This document shows, piece after piece, positions 29,708-38,483 of a stretch of DNA of 64,000 nucleotides; positions within the stretch are counted from its first letter, which is position 1; each line of letters opens with the position of its first letter. The position numbers and the translations under genes were made by a program. Where the stretch lies: contig NZ_JACSQK010000002.1 in the NCBI RefSeq assembly GCF_014836675.1, positions 1-64,000 on the forward strand, in the 5' to 3' direction. Below the pieces are notes generated by a model. That model saw nothing but the letters and a program-made list of their open reading frames with translations, was not told where the DNA came from and did not search any database. This DNA is from Comamonas avium. Its GTDB lineage: Bacteria > Pseudomonadota > Gammaproteobacteria > Burkholderiales > Burkholderiaceae_C.

Positions 29708-30688
29708 TTACAGCTCGATCTTCGCCACGTCAATGATCTTCTTGTACTTCACGATTTCACCGTTGATGTACTTGCCAGCATCGATCTTGCTGTCCATCAC
29801 GGCAGCGCCAGCATCTTCCATTTTCTTGCGGAACTCAGGCGAAGCCATGGTCTTGTCCAGTGCAGTCTTGAGCTTGGCTGCAATAGGTGCGGGCAAGTTG
29901 GCAGGGGCCAGCATGGCGAACCACGAGTTGATGTCCACGTTCTTGAACTCAGGCTGCTCAGCCAGCGCTGGAATCTCAGGCGTTGCACCGTAGCGCTTGG
30001 CTTCGGTCGTGGCGATGGCAGTGACCTTGCCAGCCTTGATCAAAGGCAGACCCGAAGACAGCACAAAGATGCCGTATTCGATGTTGTTGCCCATCACATC
30101 GTTGGTCAGTGCAGGCACGCCACGGTAAGGCACGTGCTGCATGTCAATCTTGCCCTGGTCCTTCATCATTTCGCCGGCCAGGTGCAAGGCAGTACCCACA
30201 CCCGAGGAGCCGTAGCTGAATTTGGCAGGGTTGGCCTTCACGGCAGCCACGAATTCCTTGGTGTTTTTCACGCCAGCCTTGGCGGAAGCGACCAGCACCA
30301 TGGGCTGCGAAGCCACCAGACCGATGGGAGTGAAGTCCGTGATCTTGTACTTCACCGACTTGTTGATCTGGTTGGCAATGGCAATTTCATTGTTCGCACC
30401 CACCAGCAAGGTATAGCCATCGGGCTTGGCATTTGCCACCTTTTGCGCACCAATCGCGCCACCAGCACCGCCCAGGTTTTCCACCACGACCGATTGGCCC
30501 AGGTGCTTTTCGATCTCGTTGGCCACCAGACGGCCCACCAGGTCGGTCGAGCCACCTGCGGGATAGCCGACAACAATGGTCACAGGCTTGTTGGGGTACG
30601 AAGCGGCATCATCTGCAAAGGCAGGACCGGCCGCCAGCATGGCGGCACCGCAAGCAATCAGCGTGCGGCGAAGAATGTGAGTGCTCAT
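29708..30688 (-). CDS. Bug-family (TctC) periplasmic binding protein
   Basis: A 326-aa secreted protein with a signal peptide (MSTHILRRTLIACGAAMLAA...AFA). The TctC/Bug fold follows, with PVTIVVGYPAGGSTDLVGRL, VVVENLGGAGGAIGAQKVA and HVPYRGVPALTND. Such proteins bind small carboxylates or similar ligands, often for a tripartite transporter. The ATG at 30688 has AAGGAA six bases upstream. No TctA/TctB is adjacent, so it is an orphan receptor, as most Bug proteins are. The ligand cannot be told. Confidence 0.9.
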   Translation of the reverse strand: MSTHILRRTLIACGAAMLAAGPAFADDAASYPNKPVTIVVGYPAGGSTDLVGRLVANEIEKHLGQSVVVENLGGAGGAIGAQKVANAKPDGYTLLVGANNEIAIANQINKSVKYKITDFTPIGLVASQPMVLVASAKAGVKNTKEFVAAVKANPAKFSYGSSGVGTALHLAGEMMKDQGKIDMQHVPYRGVPALTNDVMGNNIEYGIFVLSSGLPLIKAGKVTAIATTEAKRYGATPEIPALAEQPEFKNVDINSWFAMLAPANLPAPIAAKLKTALDKTMASPEFRKKMEDAGAAVMDSKIDAGKYINGEIVKYKKIIDVAKIEL

Positions 30689-30842
30689 AAAAATTCCTTG
30701 TTGCTCGAATTGTGAACAACTTTTCACTAATTTTGCATGAATTTATGCGTTACGGACATGCCTAATCGGCAATAGTGGCTTTCCCTTGATTGTTGCAAAA
30801 GTTAACAATTTCGCGTAAAGCGCCACCACCAACTGCGCAGCA

Positions 30843-30877
30843 TAAAAAAGCCCGTATGGCAAAACCATGCGGGCTTT
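30843..30877 (-). terminator. Terminator after fbaA
   Basis: Stem AGCCCGTATGG/CCATGCGGGCT (one G-T pair) with a T run on the minus strand, 38 bp past the fbaA stop. Confidence 0.8.
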
Positions 30878-30914
30878 CACGCAAGAACAAGGCCAGTTTG
30901 CCTTGCTGCGGTGA

Positions 30915-31979
30915 TTACTTCACCAATTGCGCCAGTTCACCGGCTGCGTACTTCTTGGCCATCTGCTCCAGGGTGTAGCCCTTGATCTTGCTGCCCTGGC
31001 CTTCGCAGCCAAATTGCAGGTAACGCGCCTTGCACACTTGCTTGGCAGCTTCACGGGCGGGCTTGAGCCACTCGCGGGCGTCAAACTTGTCGGGGTTCTC
31101 AGCCAGGAACTTGCGCACCGCGCCGGTCATGGCCAAGCGGATGTCGGTATCAATGTTCACCTTGCGCACGCCGTACTTGATGGCTTCCTGGATTTCCTCG
31201 ACGGGTACGCCGTAGGTCTCCTTCATCTTGCCGCCGTACTGGTTGATCATGGCCAGCAGTTCTTGGGGCACCGATGAGGAACCGTGCATCACCAGGTGGG
31301 TGTTGGGGATGCGGGCGTGAATTTCCTTGACGCGCTGGATCGACAGAATGTCGCCCGTAGGGGGGCGGCTGAACTTGTACGCACCGTGGCTGGTACCAAT
31401 GGCAATGGCCAAAGCGTCCAGTTGCGTGGCTTTGACGAACACAGCAGCTTCTTCGGGGTCAGTCAGCATCTGGCTGTGGTCCAGCTTGCCTTCTGCACCA
31501 ATGCCGTCTTCTTCACCGGCTTCGCCGGTTTCCAGGTTGCCCAGGCAGCCCAGCTCGCCTTCAACGGTCGCGCCAATGCGGTGGGCCATGGCCACCACCT
31601 GCTGGGTCACGTCCACGTTGTATTCAAAGGATGAGGGGGTCTTGCCGTCGCCCAGCAAAGAGCCGTCCATCATCACCGAGCCAAAGCCCAGGTTCAGCGC
31701 GCCCTGGCAAATATCGGGGGTGGTGCCGTGGTCCTGATGCATGACCAGCGGAATGTGGGGGAACATCTCTGCAGCAGCCTGAATCAGGTGCTTGATGAAA
31801 GGCTCACCAGCGTATTTGCGGGCGCCAGCGCTGGCCTGCAGGATCACGGGCGCGCCCACTTCGTCAGCCGCCGTCATCACGGCCTGAACTTGTTCCAGGT
31901 TGTTGACGTTAAAGGCGGGGATGCCATAGCCGTTTTCGGCGGCATGGTCGAGCATTTCGCGCATCGAGATGAGAGGCAT
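30915..31979 (-). CDS. fbaA: Fructose-bisphosphate aldolase, class II, Calvin-cycle type
   Basis: Zinc-dependent aldolase that splits or forms fructose 1,6-bisphosphate. The 354-aa protein starts [20 protein letters not shown]. It has the zinc-site region [10 protein letters not shown], the [10 protein letters not shown] loop, GTSHGAYKF and [17 protein letters not shown]. This is the subtype usual in Burkholderiales. The frame is open far upstream, but the ATG at 31979 gives the family length. It is divergent from the Tct transport operon. Confidence 0.97.
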   Translation of the reverse strand: MPLISMREMLDHAAENGYGIPAFNVNNLEQVQAVMTAADEVGAPVILQASAGARKYAGEPFIKHLIQAAAEMFPHIPLVMHQDHGTTPDICQGALNLGFGSVMMDGSLLGDGKTPSSFEYNVDVTQQVVAMAHRIGATVEGELGCLGNLETGEAGEEDGIGAEGKLDHSQMLTDPEEAAVFVKATQLDALAIAIGTSHGAYKFSRPPTGDILSIQRVKEIHARIPNTHLVMHGSSSVPQELLAMINQYGGKMKETYGVPVEEIQEAIKYGVRKVNIDTDIRLAMTGAVRKFLAENPDKFDAREWLKPAREAAKQVCKARYLQFGCEGQGSKIKGYTLEQMAKKYAAGELAQLVK

Positions 31980-32236
31980 GATCGTGTTCCGGTAAAAGTT
32001 GGTCTGGGGGTGACAGTCAGGCTGGTGCTGCTGCTGTAACCGATTGGTAACCTTCGATTTTACCCGCCTAAAGCAAGCCCGCACACTGCGCTTGCCAGCC
32101 CAGCCTTGCGCAACCCATCCAATCCATATGAAACACAGCATGCATATGCGCAAACCGCATTTGCATGCGCGTTTTGATTCGTAGCCACACGCCGCCCGCA
32201 TTTTTAGACTGCCCTTTCTTTTACGCAGGGGTTGGT

Positions 32237-33214
32237 ATGAAACGACGGCAATGGTTGGCAGGTGCAGCACTCACAGCAGTGGGTGGTCTTTGGGGTGGTG
32301 CTGTGCAGGCATCCGTGTTTCCTAACAAAACCGTGCGCATCGTGGTACCGGTGGCGGCCGGCGGCAGCGCCGACAAGCTGGGCCGCACGCTTTCGCAAAA
32401 GCTGACCGAGCGCTGGGGGCAGTCGGTGGTGGTGGAGAACGTGCCCGGCGCAGGCGGCAGCATTGGCGCAGCGCAAGTCACCAAATCACGCCCCGATGGG
32501 TACACCCTGCTGCTGGCGGGTGACGGTCTGGCACTCAATGCCCTGCAAGGCCGGCGCGTGCCGTATGACGTGGAAAAAGATTTTTCAGGCGTCGTCAAAG
32601 CCGTGGTCAATCCGCAAATTTTGGTGGTGCGCCCGGACCTGGGGGTCAGCAACCTGCAGCAATATGCCGCCTTGCTCAAAAGCAAGCCCGGCCAGATCAC
32701 CCTGGGCCTGCCCGGCAGCAAGGGCAGCTTGCAGCACCTGGCGCACGAAATGCTGAGCCAGCGCATTGGCGCCAGCCCCAACTACATTGCCTACCCCGGT
32801 GGTGGCCCCGCTGCGCTGGACGTGCTGGGCGGTCACATTGACGGCACGCTCATCACACTGGCCGCCGTGACCGAATATGTGCGCGCTGGCAAGCTGGTGC
32901 CGATTGCTGTCACCACCGCCCAGCGCTCCAAAGCACTGCCCAACGTACCCACGGTGGCCGAATCCGGCTTTCCCGGTTACGCGGTAGAGAGCTGGCAAGG
33001 CATCGTGGCACCTTCTGCCACCCCCAAGGCCGTGGTGGAGCAACTCAACCGCGACATCGTGGCCGTGCTGCAGCAGCCAGAGATTTCTGCACAGCTCGAA
33101 GCGCTGGGTTTCACGCTGGCCGGTGGCTCTGCCCAGCAACTGGATGACACCCTGCGCGAGAACCTGACGGGTTACGCCAAGGTGATCGCAGAAACCGGCA
33201 TTCAACTGCGTTGA
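32237..33214 (+). CDS. Bug-family (TctC) binding protein of a tripartite tricarboxylate transporter
   Basis: A 325-aa secreted receptor. A signal starts [20 protein letters not shown], then [20 protein letters not shown] and [19 protein letters not shown]. It has a ribosome-binding site (AGGGG) 6 bases before the ATG. It heads a transport operon: the tctB-like gene starts 5 bp downstream and tctA follows. It should deliver a carboxylate-type ligand to the TctAB membrane complex. The rhodanese gene at the operon end hints at a sulfur-containing ligand, but this is only inference. Confidence 0.92.
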   Translation: MKRRQWLAGAALTAVGGLWGGAVQASVFPNKTVRIVVPVAAGGSADKLGRTLSQKLTERWGQSVVVENVPGAGGSIGAAQVTKSRPDGYTLLLAGDGLALNALQGRRVPYDVEKDFSGVVKAVVNPQILVVRPDLGVSNLQQYAALLKSKPGQITLGLPGSKGSLQHLAHEMLSQRIGASPNYIAYPGGGPAALDVLGGHIDGTLITLAAVTEYVRAGKLVPIAVTTAQRSKALPNVPTVAESGFPGYAVESWQGIVAPSATPKAVVEQLNRDIVAVLQQPEISAQLEALGFTLAGGSAQQLDDTLRENLTGYAKVIAETGIQLR

Positions 33215-33219
33215 TCGCC

Positions 33220-33675
33220 ATGGCTGTGACGATTCGCAATCAGCGTGACTTCGCCGTTGGCGCAGCCTACATCGCCACGGGCGCCGCGTTCGCCGTGGTC
33301 TCCTGGGGCTACGAGCTGGGCAGCGCCTCGGCCATGGGGCCGGGCTACTTTCCATTCTGGCTGGGCATCGTGCTGGCGCTGCTCGGCCTGGTGCTCTGTG
33401 CAGGGGCCACATCGGCCAAGACCCCGCGTTTGCCGCTGCAGCGCTGGGACTGGCGCACGCTGGCCTGGATGACCGGATCGGTCGCCGCTTTTGGCCTGGC
33501 GCTCAAACCCCTGGGCCTGGTGCTGTCGGTTTTTGGACTGGTGGTCGCATCCAGCCTTGCCAGCCGTGAATTCACCTGGCGCGGCACGCTGCTCAACGCA
33601 GCCGTGCTGGTGCTGCTCAACACCGTGCTCTTTGTGCTCCTGCTGGATCTGCCACTGCCGCTGTGGCCCGCCTAA
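33220..33675 (+). CDS. TctB-like small membrane subunit
   Basis: A 151-aa protein with four predicted membrane helices, including FAVGAAYIATGAAFAVVSWG and GPGYFPFWLGIVLALLGLVL; the MGPGYFPFWLG motif is typical of TctB (DUF1468). It is the small subunit of tripartite tricarboxylate transporters. Its ATG lies 5 bp after the stop of the receptor gene, implying translational coupling. Confidence 0.9.
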   Translation: MAVTIRNQRDFAVGAAYIATGAAFAVVSWGYELGSASAMGPGYFPFWLGIVLALLGLVLCAGATSAKTPRLPLQRWDWRTLAWMTGSVAAFGLALKPLGLVLSVFGLVVASSLASREFTWRGTLLNAAVLVLLNTVLFVLLLDLPLPLWPA

Positions 33676-33724
33676 GTCTTCTTCGTTTTTTCCCCTGTTT
33701 TTTTGCCTCTGCGTCTGCCTTGCC

Positions 33725-35233
33725 ATGGAATTGCTGAACAACCTCCAACTTGGATTTTCCACCGCCTTGTCGTGGCACAACCTGCTGTACGCATTCGGTG
33801 GCTGCTTGGTCGGCACGCTGATCGGCATCCTGCCCGGGCTTGGGCCTGTGGCCACCATCGCCATGCTGCTGCCGGTCACGTACAACCTGCCCCCTGTGTC
33901 GGCCTTGATCATGCTGGCGGGCATTTATTACGGTGCACAGTACGGCGGCTCGACCACGGCCATTTTGCTCAAGCTGCCCGGCGAGTCATCGTCGGCGGTG
34001 ACAGTGATCGATGGGCACGCCATGGCTCGACAGGGGCGTGCAGGGCCGGCGCTCACGGCAGCCGCCATTGGTTCGTTCATCGCCGGCTCTTTTGGCGTGC
34101 TGCTGACTGCCGCGCTGGCCGCGCCACTGTCTGAAATTGCTTTCCGTTTTGGACCTGCTGAGTATTTTTCTTTGATGCTGCTGGGCCTGGTGGGCTCGGT
34201 TGCACTCTCGCCTGACTCCATCGACAAGTCACTGGGGCTGATGATTCTGGGTTTGCTGCTCAGCCTGGCGGGCGTGGATGTCAACTCCGGGGCCCTGCGT
34301 TTCACAGGCGAGATTCCCGAGATGATGGATGGCATTGAGTTCACCGCGCTGGCCATGGGCGTGTTCGGGGTTGCCGAGATTGCCTACAACCTGGAGCAGC
34401 AGGCCACCGACAGCACCGCTGGCACCGTGGCCCCAGTCTCGGGCCTGCGACCGACGGCACAGGATGTGCGCCGCATGGTGCCCTCCATTTTGCGGGGCAC
34501 AGCCATTGGGTCGGTGCTTGGCATTTTGCCGGGTGCAGGCGTCACCATTGCAGCGTTTGCGGGCTACACCATTGAAAAGAAACTGTCACGCAACGCCCAT
34601 GAAATGGGCCACGGTGCCATTGAAGGGGTCGCCGCGCCAGAGTCTGCCAACAACGCTGCGGCGCAGACCAATTTCATTCCGCTGCTGACGCTGGGTGTGC
34701 CGGGCATCGCCGTCATGGCGCTGATGGTGGGCGCCATGATGATCCACAACATCCAGCCCGGCCCTGAAGTGGCCACGCGCCATCCCGATGTGTTCTGGGG
34801 CCTGATTGCCTCCATGTGGATTGGCAACCTGATGCTGGTGGTGCTGAACCTGCCCTTGATAGGCCTGTGGATCAAGCTGCTGAGCATTCCCTACCGCTTT
34901 CTGTACCCCGCCATTTTGGTGTTCTGTGCCGTGGGGGCGTACTCGGTGCGTGGTTCAACCTTTGATGTACTGATTCTGGCTGCCTTTGGTGTCCTGGGCT
35001 ATGCATTGGCCAAGCTGGCGGTCTCCCCTGTGCCCCTGCTGCTGGGCTTTGTGCTGGGCCCGATGCTGGAAGCCAGCTTTCGCCGCACCTTGGCCGTCTC
35101 GCGCGGGGACTACAGCGTTTTCTTCACGCGGTCGCTGTCGCTGGCCCTGCTGCTGGCCGCCACTGCACTGGTGATCTCGGCATTGATTCCCGCCATCCGC
35201 CGCCGCCATGCAGCCCTGGCAACCAGCGCCTGA
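33725..35233 (+). CDS. Tripartite tricarboxylate transporter large permease TctA
   Basis: The 502-aa permease subunit with about 12 membrane helices. It starts MELLNNLQLGFSTALSWHNL and shows the two related TctA motifs GTLIGILPGLGP near residue 35 and GSVLGILPGAGV near 265. It also has YYGAQYGGSTTAILL and NNAAAQTNFIPLLTLGVPG. With the preceding receptor and TctB-like genes it makes a full sodium- or proton-driven uptake system in the inner membrane. Confidence 0.95.
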   Translation: MELLNNLQLGFSTALSWHNLLYAFGGCLVGTLIGILPGLGPVATIAMLLPVTYNLPPVSALIMLAGIYYGAQYGGSTTAILLKLPGESSSAVTVIDGHAMARQGRAGPALTAAAIGSFIAGSFGVLLTAALAAPLSEIAFRFGPAEYFSLMLLGLVGSVALSPDSIDKSLGLMILGLLLSLAGVDVNSGALRFTGEIPEMMDGIEFTALAMGVFGVAEIAYNLEQQATDSTAGTVAPVSGLRPTAQDVRRMVPSILRGTAIGSVLGILPGAGVTIAAFAGYTIEKKLSRNAHEMGHGAIEGVAAPESANNAAAQTNFIPLLTLGVPGIAVMALMVGAMMIHNIQPGPEVATRHPDVFWGLIASMWIGNLMLVVLNLPLIGLWIKLLSIPYRFLYPAILVFCAVGAYSVRGSTFDVLILAAFGVLGYALAKLAVSPVPLLLGFVLGPMLEASFRRTLAVSRGDYSVFFTRSLSLALLLAATALVISALIPAIRRRHAALATSA

Positions 35234-35309
35234 AGCCACTTTCTTTCACAACGCAACCCCCCATTTCTTGTCGCCAGACCATGGTCTGGCACCACCGGAG
35301 TGCATTGAC

Positions 35310-36932
35310 ATGACCCAACACCTGACTTCCCTGACCCCTGCACAGCTCAAAACGGCGATTGCTGATGGGCACGAAATTGCACTGATCGACGTGCGCGAAG
35401 AAGGCCTGTTCGGCCTTGGTCATTTGCTGCTGTCCAGCTCTGCGCCCTTGAGCCGCCTGGAGCTGCTGATAGAGCGCCTGGTGCCACGCCGTGGAGCACG
35501 TCTGGTGCTGATCGACGCACAGGGAGAAACCGCCCCCATTGCGGCCCAGCGCCTGCAGCATGCGGGCTTCCACAACCTGCACGTGCTGGCTGGCGGCACC
35601 ACCGCGTGGGTGGCCGCGGGTTACCCGCTGTTTGATGGTGTCTACGTTCCCAGCAAGGCCTTTGGCGAGGTGATTGAACACACCTTGAAAACGCCCGTGA
35701 TTGATGTCGATGCGCTGGAGCAATTGCGCCGCGATGGTGTGGACCATGTGGTGGTGGACAGCCGCCCCTGGGAGGAATACCGGCTGCGCACCATTCCCGG
35801 CGCCATCAACTGCCCGGGCGCCGAGCTGGCGCAGCGCATTCAGGCGATTGCACCCGATCCCGAAACACTGGTGGTGGTCAACTGCGGCGGACGTACACGC
35901 AGCATCTTGGGCGCGCAAACACTGATCCATGCAGCCATTCCCAACCCTGTGCTGTCGCTCAAGGATGGGGCGCAAGGCTGGGTGCTCTCCGGGCGCAAGC
36001 TGGAGGTGGGCGCAGACCGCGTTGCACCCTACCTGCCAGCGCAAGCACCGGCACTGGCGCAAGCGCGCAAAGTGGCTCAGCAGGCAGGCGTGCAGATTGT
36101 GGATTGGCAGACGGTGCAAGGCTTTGTGCAGCAAGACAGCGCTCGCTCGGTTTTTCTGTTCGACGTGCGTGGCCCGCAGGAATACCAGGCCAGCCATTTA
36201 GCGGGCTGGCGCCATGCACCCGGCGGGCAACTGGTGCAATCCACCGACCATTACGTCGGTACGCTGCGCGCCCGCGTGGTGCTGCACGACCCACAACTGC
36301 TGCGCGCGCTCACCACCGCCGCGTGGGTGCAGCAGCTGGGCCTGCACGAAGTGTTTGTGCTGGAGCAGGCACCCGCCACGGCAGCCTTGCAGGCTGGCCC
36401 CGAGATTCAGCCTGTGCTGCCAGTGACCTTTGGCGATGCCGTCTGGATCCAGCCCAGCGATCTGGCCGCTTTGCAGGCCAGCGCCCAGAGCGATGCCGTG
36501 GCGGTGTTCGATATCGACAGCAGTCTGGACTATCGCCATGCCCACATTCCCGGCAGCTGGCATGCAGGGCGCCCCGCCTTGGGTGCTTTGTGGGCGACAG
36601 AGCCGGATCGCTTCAAACACACCACTCTGGTGATCACCTCTGCCGATGGCACTTTGGCGGGCTTGGCAGCCGCTGAATGGCGCCGTGCAACAGGTCGTGA
36701 TGTGCGCGCCCTGCTGGGTGGCACGCAGGCCTGGCAGCAGCAGGGCCTGCCTACCGAAGCCGGTCTGGCACGTGCCGCACCGCAGCAGTTCGACCGCTGG
36801 TATGGCCCATGGGCTTACGAAGGCGAAGCCCAGCTGCAGGCCTTTCGCGACTATCTGTCCTGGGAAGTGGATCTGGCAGAGCGCATTCACCTCGACGGTG
36901 ATTTGCCCATCCAGTTGCAGGCAGTTGCATAG
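35310..36932 (+). CDS. Protein with four rhodanese-like domains, one with catalytic Cys
   Basis: A 540-aa cytoplasmic-looking protein made of four rhodanese-type modules (roughly residues 10-108, 128-225, 245-370 and 385-505). Only the second has the active-site cysteine, C192 in VVVNCGGRTRS; the matching positions in the other three read LIDAQGE, VLHDPQ and VITSADG. Such enzymes move sulfane sulfur to thiol or cyanide acceptors. It follows tctA by 76 bp and may be the last gene of that transport operon. A similar multi-domain architecture occurs near sulfur-metabolism genes in other proteobacteria. The exact substrate is unknown. Confidence 0.88.
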   Translation: MTQHLTSLTPAQLKTAIADGHEIALIDVREEGLFGLGHLLLSSSAPLSRLELLIERLVPRRGARLVLIDAQGETAPIAAQRLQHAGFHNLHVLAGGTTAWVAAGYPLFDGVYVPSKAFGEVIEHTLKTPVIDVDALEQLRRDGVDHVVVDSRPWEEYRLRTIPGAINCPGAELAQRIQAIAPDPETLVVVNCGGRTRSILGAQTLIHAAIPNPVLSLKDGAQGWVLSGRKLEVGADRVAPYLPAQAPALAQARKVAQQAGVQIVDWQTVQGFVQQDSARSVFLFDVRGPQEYQASHLAGWRHAPGGQLVQSTDHYVGTLRARVVLHDPQLLRALTTAAWVQQLGLHEVFVLEQAPATAALQAGPEIQPVLPVTFGDAVWIQPSDLAALQASAQSDAVAVFDIDSSLDYRHAHIPGSWHAGRPALGALWATEPDRFKHTTLVITSADGTLAGLAAAEWRRATGRDVRALLGGTQAWQQQGLPTEAGLARAAPQQFDRWYGPWAYEGEAQLQAFRDYLSWEVDLAERIHLDGDLPIQLQAVA

Positions 36933-36956
36933 CCCGCGCCGTGTCACCGTGCACGT

Positions 36957-36984
36957 AAAAAGGCAGCCCAAGGGCTGCCTTTTT
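36957..36984. terminator. Bidirectional terminator between rhodanese gene and pyk
   Basis: Perfect 13-bp stem AAAAAGGCAGCCC/GGGCTGCCTTTTT with a two-base loop, serving both convergent genes. Confidence 0.9.
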
Positions 36985-37009
36985 ATTATCCTCAACCGCG
37001 GCGATGCGG

Positions 37010-38461
37010 TCAGTCGACGCGGCAGATTTTCAGCATGTTGGAGCCACCGGGCTGGCCCATGGGCTCGCCGCAGGTAATGGCATACACGTCACCCGGCTGC
37101 ACAATGCCGCGCATGCGCAAGTGGCTTTCTGCCTGCTGCAAGGCGGTGTCACGCTCCGCACTGGTGTCCATGAGCAGAGGGCGCACATTGCGGTACAGGG
37201 CCATCTTGCGCTGGGTGCTGACCTTGGGGGTCAGCGCATAAATGGGCGTATGAATCCGGTGGCGGCTCATCCACAATGCGGTGGAGCCGCTGTCCGTCAT
37301 TGCCACAATGGCTTTGGCACCCAGCTTGTTGGCGGTAAACAGCGCGCCCAGCGCAATGGCCTGATCGATGCGTGTGAATTCACGTTCACCAAACTGAGCG
37401 TCCTGGCGGCGGTCTTCCGCGGCCTCGGCGGCAGCGCAAATTTTGGCCATTTCGCGTACGGTCTCCAGCGGGTATTTGCCCGCTGCAGTTTCTGCGCTCA
37501 GCATCACCGCGTCGGTGCCATCCAGCACAGCGTTGGCCACGTCACTCACCTCGGCGCGCGTGGGCACGGGGTTGGTGATCATGCTCTCCATCATCTGCGT
37601 GGCGGTGATGACCACCTTGTCCATCTCGCGCGCCATGCGGATCATTTTCTTTTGCAGCGCAGGCACGGCAGCGTTGCCCACCTCCACCGCCAGATCGCCA
37701 CGCGCCACCATGATGCCGTCAGAGACGCGCAAAATTTCTTCCAGCAGCGGAATGGCTTCAGCACGCTCAATCTTGGCAATCAGACCCGGGCGGCGGCTGG
37801 TGCCCGCACAGGCTACCGTGCACAGCTGGCGCGCCATTTCCATGTCGGTGGCGTTTTTGGGAAAGCTCACCGCCACATAGTCGGCCCCCAGCGCAATGGC
37901 CGTCTTGATGTCTTCCATGTCCTTGGCCGTCAGGGCCGGGGCGGTCAGTCCGCCGCCTTGCTTGTTAATGCCCTTGTTGTTGGACAGCTCGCCGCCAATG
38001 GTCACCGTGGTGTGTACGGCCTGCCCCAGCACGCGATCGATCGTGAGTACGATCAGGCCATCATTGAGCAGCAGCACATCACCGGCTTTCACATCGCGTG
38101 GCAGCTCCTTGTAGTCCAGACCGACGCCATTGATGTCACCGGGCTCACTGCGGCTGGCGTCCAGCACGAAGCTGGCGCCCTCCTGCAGCATGACCTTGCC
38201 CTGGGCAAACTTGCCAACGCGAATCTTGGGGCCTTGCAGGTCGGCCATGATGGCCACTTCGCGGCCCGCCAGCACTGCGGCTTCGCGCACGGTCTTGGCG
38301 CGGTCAATATGGTCTTGTGCGGTGCCATGGCTGAAGTTCAGGCGCACGACGTTGACGCCCGTGGCAATCATTTTCGTGAGCAGCTCGATATCACTCGATG
38401 CAGGGCCCAGGGTTGCCACAATTTTGGTGGCACGGCGGATATACAGGTCTTGCAAACGCAT
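37010..38461 (-). CDS. pyk: Pyruvate kinase
   Basis: Last step of glycolysis: PEP plus ADP to pyruvate plus ATP. The 483-aa protein starts MRLQDLYIRRATKIVATLGP. It has VRLNFSHG, IMVARGDLAVEVG near the active site, VITATQMMESM and the C-terminal regulatory domain. The ATG at 38461 has GGAGA eight bases upstream. It stands alone on the minus strand; pgk, its usual neighbour in betaproteobacteria, is not in this window. Confidence 0.97.
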   Translation of the reverse strand: MRLQDLYIRRATKIVATLGPASSDIELLTKMIATGVNVVRLNFSHGTAQDHIDRAKTVREAAVLAGREVAIMADLQGPKIRVGKFAQGKVMLQEGASFVLDASRSEPGDINGVGLDYKELPRDVKAGDVLLLNDGLIVLTIDRVLGQAVHTTVTIGGELSNNKGINKQGGGLTAPALTAKDMEDIKTAIALGADYVAVSFPKNATDMEMARQLCTVACAGTSRRPGLIAKIERAEAIPLLEEILRVSDGIMVARGDLAVEVGNAAVPALQKKMIRMAREMDKVVITATQMMESMITNPVPTRAEVSDVANAVLDGTDAVMLSAETAAGKYPLETVREMAKICAAAEAAEDRRQDAQFGEREFTRIDQAIALGALFTANKLGAKAIVAMTDSGSTALWMSRHRIHTPIYALTPKVSTQRKMALYRNVRPLLMDTSAERDTALQQAESHLRMRGIVQPGDVYAITCGEPMGQPGGSNMLKICRVD

Positions 38462-38483
38462 CAAAAGGTCTCCATTCGTTTTT

